Source of the DNA: Bacteroidia bacterium
GTDB lineage: Bacteria > Bacteroidota > Bacteroidia > Bacteroidales > CAJPTX01
NCBI GenBank assembly: GCA_905373475.1
Contig: CAJPTC010000028.1
Location: forward strand, 1-37,058
Direction of reading: 5' to 3'
Length of the DNA: 37,058 nt
The translations under genes were made by a program, and so were the position numbers. Positions within the stretch are counted from its first letter, which is position 1. Each line of letters opens with the position of its first letter. Below the pieces are notes generated by a model. That model worked only from the letters and a program-made list of their open reading frames with translations, had not been told where the DNA came from and ran no database searches. Shown here piece after piece: positions 32,361 through 37,058 of the stretch.

Positions 32361-33566
32361 CTAGCTCAGAATTACGGAAATAAGCAGGAAAAGCAGATGT
32401 GCAAAAATACCAGCACTGATGCCCCCTAATGTCTGTGCAAGAAGCGCTTTTGAGGTTAGTTTACGGAAACCAATAGAATCGAACATCGCTGCGTATGTAC
32501 TCAAAAAACCGCTCCAGCACATACCAATCGCCGTAAATACAGCTACTTCGTTGCCTCCCAAAACGCCCTCAGAAATAAAACGGGGTATAAGAGAAAGCGC
32601 AGCACCCACTGAACCTAACGAGGTGACGGGGAATGCAATAAGGCTCGGCGACTCAAAACCAAAAAGATATTCAAAGACAAACCCGATTTTGCCAGCCAGC
32701 CACGTAAGAATAGGGACACCCTCGCCTGCCAGCCCTTGGTATCCTGCCACGGGGTCTTTAGGACCGAAAGTAATGATCGTGATGAAGGTGCTGATGATGA
32801 GCACACCAGGGATAATGGATAACCCAAGGTCTACGCCTGTTTTCCCCCCGTCTAAAATGGCATTAAGAAAACGCTCAAACACAGAACCTTGCGATTTGAA
32901 GGAGAGCTGCTTCTTACTCTCGTCCTGTATGGCTTGAAGTTCTTCGGGCGTAGGCGCTGTAAAGTCTTTTCGCGTAAAAAATTGCATAAGACGCGTAGCA
33001 ACAACACCTCCGAACATAGCCCCAAAGAACCCTATGATGGCACTATTAAAATAGCCCAAGCTAGACATGAAGGTGATAACAATAAGCCCCATGCCCATAG
33101 ATGTACCAAAGTTAGCCATAGAGACCAATTCTCGGTCGGTGAGGCAAGAACGAAAACTCTTATCCTTGGCAAGCGACATAATGGCGGGGTTATCGCTAAA
33201 AAACGTAATTACCGCAGCAAGGGCAGCCATCCCAGGCAGGTTGTATATGGGGCGCATGAGTGGGCGCAATAAGAACTCGATAAGGCGCATTACTCCAAAC
33301 TCTATGAAAAGTTTAGCAAGTGCCCCCGTCAGTACGGTTATCGCCATTATGAAGAAAACCGTATGCGTCAGGAGCTCAAAGGCTGTCTGCATAATAGAGT
33401 TGAGGAGGTTCTTTGTACCCATGGTCATCCCCAAGAAGCCCATCAGGACAACAAAGCCAATTAGGAAAAGCACCGCCTCCACACGACGATCACGAAGAAA
33501 AGAGGGATTGTTAAGTACTAGCTTGGGGCGTGCTAGCGGGCGGAAATTGCGGAATTTTATGTTCAT
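32361..33566 (-). CDS. Gate-domain (nucleoside-recognition-like) membrane protein
   Basis: 401 residues with about 8-9 hydrophobic segments. Two regions match the Gate domain layout: about 60-195 (TLTGALAKLFIEFG, ITFFSDNPAIMSLA) and about 250-395 (DLGLSIIPGVLIISTF, FAFPVTSLGS-like motif IAFPVTSLGSVGAAL). A soluble loop (about 195-245) separates them. Proteins of this type include spore maturation proteins and nucleoside-transport-related proteins; the substrate is unknown, and spore formation is not expected here. It may be a transporter. It lies 41 bases downstream of tyrS on the same strand, possibly co-transcribed. Confidence 0.7.
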   Translation of the reverse strand: MNIKFRNFRPLARPKLVLNNPSFLRDRRVEAVLFLIGFVVLMGFLGMTMGTKNLLNSIMQTAFELLTHTVFFIMAITVLTGALAKLFIEFGVMRLIEFLLRPLMRPIYNLPGMAALAAVITFFSDNPAIMSLAKDKSFRSCLTDRELVSMANFGTSMGMGLIVITFMSSLGYFNSAIIGFFGAMFGGVVATRLMQFFTRKDFTAPTPEELQAIQDESKKQLSFKSQGSVFERFLNAILDGGKTGVDLGLSIIPGVLIISTFITIITFGPKDPVAGYQGLAGEGVPILTWLAGKIGFVFEYLFGFESPSLIAFPVTSLGSVGAALSLIPRFISEGVLGGNEVAVFTAIGMCWSGFLSTYAAMFDSIGFRKLTSKALLAQTLGGISAGIFAHLLFLLISVILS

Positions 33567-33607
33567 CGCCGTGTCAATATCTCGCGCTTTACAGAGTAGT
33601 CTGTCTT

Positions 33608-34924
33608 CTATCGAATTACCAGCAGGTAGTAGTTCTTCTTCCCTTTTTGTACAACGAAATATTTCTGATTGATCGCTTCTTCTAACGTAGGGGCATAGTC
33701 AAGATCGTCAATCTTTACTTTGTTGATGCTAATTGCCCCGCCCTGTGCCGAGCGGCGAGCTTCGCCCTTTGAGGGGAAGACAGGAGTTGTTTCCGTTAGA
33801 AGGGTTAGAAGGTTGGTATGCGCTTCGAGGGTTTCTTTTGAAATCTCGTAGGTAGGCACACCATCGAATACAGCTAGAAAAGTCTTTTCATCGATAGCGC
33901 GTAAGGCATCAGCTGTTGCTTTTCCGAAGAGAATTTCGGAGGCTTGTAAGGCATTTTCCAATTCTTTTTCGCCGTGTACCATAATAGTTACCTCGCGCGC
34001 CAAAGCTTTTTGCAAAGCTCGTTCATGGGGTTTGGCTTCGTGCTCTGCTTCAATGCCCTCGATGGTGACCTTATCGAGCATCGTAAAAATACGGATGTAC
34101 GATTTCGCATCCTCATCAGAGACATTGAGCCAGAACTGATAAAACGTATAGGGGGATGTCCGTTCGGGATCTAACCATATATTGCCTTGTTCAGTCTTAC
34201 CAAATTTACGTCCGTCAGATTTCTTGATAAGCGGACAAGTTATGCAGTGCGCTTCATGACCATCCATGCGGCGAATTAACTCCACGCCTGTGGTCATATT
34301 TCCCCACTGATCCGACCCGCCCATCTGTAGCGATAGCCCCAGTTCGCGATGCAGTGTTAGGAAGTCGGTAGCTTGGATAAGTTGGTACGAGAACTCTGTA
34401 AAAGACAGCCCTTCAGTACCTTCTGTGGGGTCTAAGCGGCGTTTTACCGAATCCTTCGCCATCATGTAGTTTACAGTGATGTGCTTACCGATGTCGCGAA
34501 TAAATCCGATGAATGAGTATTTGCTCATCCACTCGTAGTTATTTACAAGTATTGCTGCATTGGGGCGCTTTGTGTCAAAATCGATGAGACGTTCCAATTG
34601 CTTCTTAAGCCCTGCAAGGTTTTTTTCGATTTGTTCTACTGAGAGCAAGTTCCTTTCCTGCGATTTCCCCGATGGGTCGCCAATCATCCCCGTAGCACCT
34701 CCTACGAGCACAACTGGTTTATGTCCGCACCGTTGAAAATGTCTAAGCATCATTACGGAGACGAGGTGACCAATGTGTAACGAGTCGGCAGTAGGGTCAA
34801 TACCGACGTATGCGAGTCGACACTCTTTGTTGAGATGCTCTTCAGCCCCTGGGGTCGTGTTGTGTAGCATCCCACGCCATTGCAATTCTGCTACGAAGTC
34901 TTTTATCTCTGCTGTATTACCCAT
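33608..34924 (-). CDS. tyrS: Tyrosyl-tRNA synthetase
   Basis: 438 residues. The class I catalytic core carries HIGH at 50-53 (ADSLHIGHL) and the KMSKS-like KFGKT at 240-244. The C-terminal S4-type RNA-binding domain (about 370-430; GGAISINKVKI) is present. The enzyme charges tRNA-Tyr. The KFGKT form is usual in bacterial TyrRS. Upstream is a -7 box, with the Gate-domain gene following after 41 bases. Confidence 0.97.
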   Translation of the reverse strand: MGNTAEIKDFVAELQWRGMLHNTTPGAEEHLNKECRLAYVGIDPTADSLHIGHLVSVMMLRHFQRCGHKPVVLVGGATGMIGDPSGKSQERNLLSVEQIEKNLAGLKKQLERLIDFDTKRPNAAILVNNYEWMSKYSFIGFIRDIGKHITVNYMMAKDSVKRRLDPTEGTEGLSFTEFSYQLIQATDFLTLHRELGLSLQMGGSDQWGNMTTGVELIRRMDGHEAHCITCPLIKKSDGRKFGKTEQGNIWLDPERTSPYTFYQFWLNVSDEDAKSYIRIFTMLDKVTIEGIEAEHEAKPHERALQKALAREVTIMVHGEKELENALQASEILFGKATADALRAIDEKTFLAVFDGVPTYEISKETLEAHTNLLTLLTETTPVFPSKGEARRSAQGGAISINKVKIDDLDYAPTLEEAINQKYFVVQKGKKNYYLLVIR

Positions 34925-34950
34925 TGTTACTACTTTCCCGTCCTACCGCG

Positions 34951-34958
34951 CAAAATTA
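34951..34958 (-). promoter_or_regulatory. Candidate -7 box of tyrS
   Basis: On the - strand TAATTTTG fits TAnnTTTG, 27 bases upstream of the ATG; -33 is weak. Bases 34959-35100 hold nothing else I can support. Confidence 0.45.
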
Positions 34959-35100
34959 ACGAAAATTACAAGGCTAGGTAAGGTACGGAATTGGATTGAT
35001 GCGACGTATACACTACGCTTATGTAGCATGGGCAATACATCTAATCATTACCTGCCTGTGAACTGCGGTCAACACGAGAATGAAACGACGGCAATAGAGC

Positions 35101-35292
35101 TCATTTCAAGCGATTGCGAAACTGCATAGGGAGTTGCCCCGTATAGCGCTTGTAGAACTTGGTAAAAGCGGCTTGATCGGGAAAGTGCATCTGCGCGGCT
35201 ACCTGTTTTAGCGAGAGCGAGAAATCGGATAGTAAAAGCTCTATCTCTCCCACTACGGCAAAACTGGTGAAAGCTCGCGCCTTTTCTGCTCA
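35101..35292 (-). pseudogene. C-terminal fragment of an AraC-family regulator
   Basis: A - strand frame (stop at 35101-35103) reads the end of an AraC-type DNA-binding domain: EIELLLSDFSLSLKQVAA, then HFPDQAAFTKFYKRYTG and a short end. This is the second helix-turn-helix of the family; the first, and the N-terminal domain, are missing. The frame is closed by a stop near 35295, and recognisable similarity ends about 35265-35275, where the HsdM-like tail begins on the + strand. The gene was cut at this join. Confidence 0.75.
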
Positions 35293-35482
35293 AGAACTTT
35301 TGATTCTTGGTTGTAATTTCGACCAGTGTAAATTCCCCAAGGAGGAGGAAGAGATACTCGCTCCTGCTGAGCTGACCGAAAGCTATTATAAGCGTCGTTT
35401 TGCACTTGAGCATGAGATAGACAAAACTTTAACAGAAGTGCAGCGTATCTTGGGGATAGACATCAACACGACAGAACAATGA
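35267..35482 (+). pseudogene. C-terminal tail of a type I modification (HsdM-like) gene
   Basis: 71 residues that look like the end of an HsdM subunit: a Glu-rich segment (KFPKEEEEIL) and a helix (RFALEHEIDKTLTEVQRILGI) of the kind that packs on HsdS. The methyltransferase core is absent. The frame runs to 35482 and overlaps the next start by ATGA, the usual coupling in these operons. The assignment rests on position (before a DUF1016 gene and hsdS) and general resemblance, so it is moderate. The start codon given is nominal. Confidence 0.5.
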
Positions 35483-36531
35483 GCAAACTAATTAGCCCCG
35501 AGAACAAAGATATTGAGTCTCTTTTTCATCGAGTGGTCTCTGTTATTGAGGGGGCTCGCAAGCGTGTACTCACTTCTATCAATCATGCAGAGGTATACGC
35601 CAAGTACCAGATTGGGCGGTATATTGTGGAAGAGGAGCAAGAAGGAGCGGAGCGTGCACAATATGGTAAACAGCTTTTACAATCGCTCTCCGATCAACTG
35701 ACCGAAAAATTTGGTGCGGGTTGGTCGTATGCTAATCTTAAAAATATTCGGCAGTTTTATAAGGTCTACTCAGAAAGGCTAACCACTGGCTATCCAATTG
35801 ATGGGGAAGAGGCATTTCGCCTTTCTTGGTCACACTATCTTATTCTTATGAGAGTGGATGATCCTGCAGCCCGAAGCTTCTATGAAATAGAGTGCATCCA
35901 GCAGCAATGGTCAAAGAGGCAACTAAATAGACAAGTAGGTAGTAGTCTTTACGAGCGATTAGCCCTAAGCCGAGACAAAAATGAGCTGATGCGACTCGCT
36001 ACCGAGGGGCAAACGATAGAGAAGCCTTCCGACATCATCAAAAATCCCATCACGCTTGAGTTCCTTGGACTTAAGCCCGATGCTGTTTATACTGAATCGA
36101 AACTGGAACAAGCCATTATCAGTAAAATGCAAGCCTTTTTGCTGGAGATGGGTAAGGGCTTTTTGTTTGAAGCTCGTCAAAAGCGTTTCACTTTCGATGA
36201 GAAGCATTTCTATGTAGACCTCGTATTCTATAACCGCCTGCTACAATGTTATGTGTTGGTAGATCTCAAGATAGGAGACCTTACACATCAAGACCTTGGG
36301 CAGATGCAGATGTATGTCAATTACTTTGACCGATACATCAAGCAAGATTTTGAGAAGCCTACAGTAGGGATACTGCTTTGTGAGTACAAAAGCGATGCCC
36401 TTGTGGAGCTTACCCTCCCTCAAGATGCAAACATTTATGCATCAGCCTATCAACTTTACCTCCCAGACAAGAAGATGCTCCAAAGCAAAGTCAAAGAATG
36501 GGTAGCTGAATTTGAGGATAATCAATTATGA
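35479..36531 (+). CDS. DUF1016/YhcG-type PD-(D/E)XK nuclease-domain protein
   Basis: A complete 350-residue protein. The N-terminal DUF1016 domain (about 15-150) includes VYAKYQIGRYIVEEEQEG and GAGWSYANLKNIRQFYKVY; the C-terminal domain (about 175-345) is a YhcG-type nuclease fold with Asp247 (FYVDLVFYN), Asp262 and Lys264 (VLVDLKIG), which is a PD-(D/E)XK active site pattern. It is embedded in a type I restriction-modification operon with ATGA overlaps on both sides. Such proteins are frequent in these loci in Bacteroidota but their role is not established. In this damaged locus it is the only intact gene, so if expressed it would act without HsdM and HsdS. Confidence 0.88.
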   Translation: MSKLISPENKDIESLFHRVVSVIEGARKRVLTSINHAEVYAKYQIGRYIVEEEQEGAERAQYGKQLLQSLSDQLTEKFGAGWSYANLKNIRQFYKVYSERLTTGYPIDGEEAFRLSWSHYLILMRVDDPAARSFYEIECIQQQWSKRQLNRQVGSSLYERLALSRDKNELMRLATEGQTIEKPSDIIKNPITLEFLGLKPDAVYTESKLEQAIISKMQAFLLEMGKGFLFEARQKRFTFDEKHFYVDLVFYNRLLQCYVLVDLKIGDLTHQDLGQMQMYVNYFDRYIKQDFEKPTVGILLCEYKSDALVELTLPQDANIYASAYQLYLPDKKMLQSKVKEWVAEFEDNQL

Positions 36532-36743
36532 CCGCAGACCAATTACGCAAATCCATACTTCAGCAGGCAATACAGGGTAAACTTGTGCCCCAAGACCCGA
36601 ACGATGAGCCTGCATCTGTTCTCCTCGAACGTATTCGAGAGGAGAAAGCTCGCCTCAGCAAAGAGAAGAAAATAAAGAAGGAGAAGAACCCTTCTATCAT
36701 CTTCCGAGGTGAGGACAATGGGAATTATGCAAAGCTATTCTAA
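36528..36743 (+). pseudogene. hsdS: N-terminal fragment of hsdS
   Basis: 71 residues; the start LRKSILQQAIQGKLVPQDP and the coiled region VLLERIREEKARLSKEKK are the conserved N-terminal part of Bacteroidota HsdS proteins. It breaks after IIFRGEDNGNY, where the first target-recognition domain should start, and then stops. The start overlaps the DUF1016 stop by ATGA. The target-recognition domains are absent, so it cannot specify a sequence. Confidence 0.85.
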
Positions 36744-36753
36744 CGTATATATA

Positions 36754-36767
36754 AGAGAATATTCTCT
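36754..36767. repeat. 14-base perfect palindrome upstream of the recombinase
   Basis: AGAGAATATTCTCT lies 11 bases after the hsdS fragment stop and 19 bases before the recombinase ATG. It could be a recombinase or regulator site. A second short dyad, GCTCTC-3-GAGAGC, is at 36808-36822 within the recombinase frame. Confidence 0.4.
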
Positions 36768-36786
36768 GAAATAAAAACTTATAATT

Positions 36787-37011
36787 ATGGTAGAATCATT
36801 CAAGACAGCTCTCAGAGAGAGCAACATGGTGGAGAATACCATTGTGGCATATCTCTATGCTGTGAATGATTTTTTAGGGAGATACCAAAGTATCAGTCGG
36901 AAAAACCTATTGCTCTTCAAAGCAGAGCAAATGGAACGCTTCAAGCCCAAAACTGTTAACCTCCGCATCCAAGCCCTCAATAAGTATTTGGAACATGTAG
37001 GAAAAAGGTAG
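36787..37011 (+). pseudogene. N-terminal domain of a tyrosine recombinase, truncated
   Basis: 74 residues that match the core-binding (SAM-like) domain of tyrosine recombinases found beside hsdS genes: FKTALRESNMVENTIVAYLY, then RFKPKTVNLRIQALNKYLE and VGKR at the end. The catalytic domain with its R-H-R-Y residues is missing. The frame stops at a TAG exactly where sequence resembling an insertion-sequence end begins. Beside hsdS such enzymes invert specificity segments, so this was probably the shuffling recombinase. Confidence 0.75.
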
Positions 37012-37058
37012 TGTCTGAAAAAGTGTGTAAGCTACTGTTTGCGTCATGACAAAAGCGA
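37012..37058. mobile_element. Possible insertion-sequence end at the window edge
   Basis: After the recombinase TAG the sequence reads TGTCTGAAAAAGTGTGTAAG, which resembles the terminal repeats of some IS256-like elements. Only 47 bases are visible and no transposase is in view, so this is a weak call. Confidence 0.3.

Noticed and set aside
33067..33672. A 201-codon open frame on the + strand over the Gate-domain gene and tyrS end
   Set aside because: Low-complexity basic translation, antisense to two supported genes.
35069..35413. A 114-codon - strand frame over the AraC fragment
   Set aside because: Another frame on the same strand gives the recognisable AraC helix-turn-helix; this one gives no family.
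1..37058. CRISPR arrays, tRNA and rRNA genes
   Set aside because: I saw no repeat-spacer pattern, no tRNA-like cloverleaf and no rRNA sequence; a tRNA next to the element end was looked for and not found.

Overview
The window looks like a chromosomal segment from a Bacteroidales bacterium, most likely a Porphyromonas-type asaccharolytic, peptide-fermenting organism. The evidence is a DPP5-like S9 dipeptidyl peptidase, PepD, an M16 peptidase, indolepyruvate oxidoreductase, many candidate promoters with the Bacteroidota -7 box TAnnTTTG, HU-like and CTnDOT-type mobile-element proteins, and SPI/SPII signal peptides. The species cannot be named from the sequence alone.

Region 1 (1 to about 4950) is the right-hand part of an integrative element that continues left of the window. 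It holds two paralogous small helix-turn-helix (excisionase-like) proteins, an HU-like DNA-binding protein and a ClbS/DfsB-family protein as likely cargo, all on the + strand. Two tyrosine recombinases point back toward them. Upstream of the outer recombinase is a cluster of TTACC repeats that resembles arm-type integrase binding sites. Next to it (5009-6064) lies the C-terminal part of a DNA methyltransferase-like gene without its catalytic N-terminus.

Region 2 (6100 to about 34960) is ordinary chromosomal core. It contains dpp5-like peptidase + fructose-6-phosphate aldolase/transaldolase; a YfiR-like sensor histidine kinase with a degenerate ATPase domain; a RecB/AddA-like helicase-nuclease; a small lipoprotein; an iorA-iorB-MBL hydrolase operon; a TetR-Acg-type flavoprotein operon with a visible operator; the rpsF-rpsR-rplI ribosomal operon; pepD; an uncharacterised two-part lipoprotein; era and der; a large M16 peptidase; an SH3-like exported protein coupled to a GNAT acetyltransferase; a WbqC protein; a Gate-domain membrane protein; and tyrS. 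Clear intrinsic terminators separate most units.

Region 3 (about 35100-37058) is a scarred type I restriction-modification locus. A truncated AraC regulator (- strand) abuts the C-terminal tail of an HsdM-like gene. This is coupled by ATGA overlaps to a complete DUF1016/YhcG-type PD-(D/E)XK nuclease and then to the first ~70 codons of hsdS. The N-terminal domain of a tyrosine recombinase follows, broken off at what may be an insertion-sequence end at the window edge. It reads as the remains of a recombinase-shuffled specificity system.

The most interesting items are the pseudokinase fused to a YfiR domain, the decayed hsdS/recombinase module with its intact DUF1016 nuclease, the ClbS-like cargo on an integrative element, and the TetR/Acg operon. 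I did not find a system I could confidently call wholly new.
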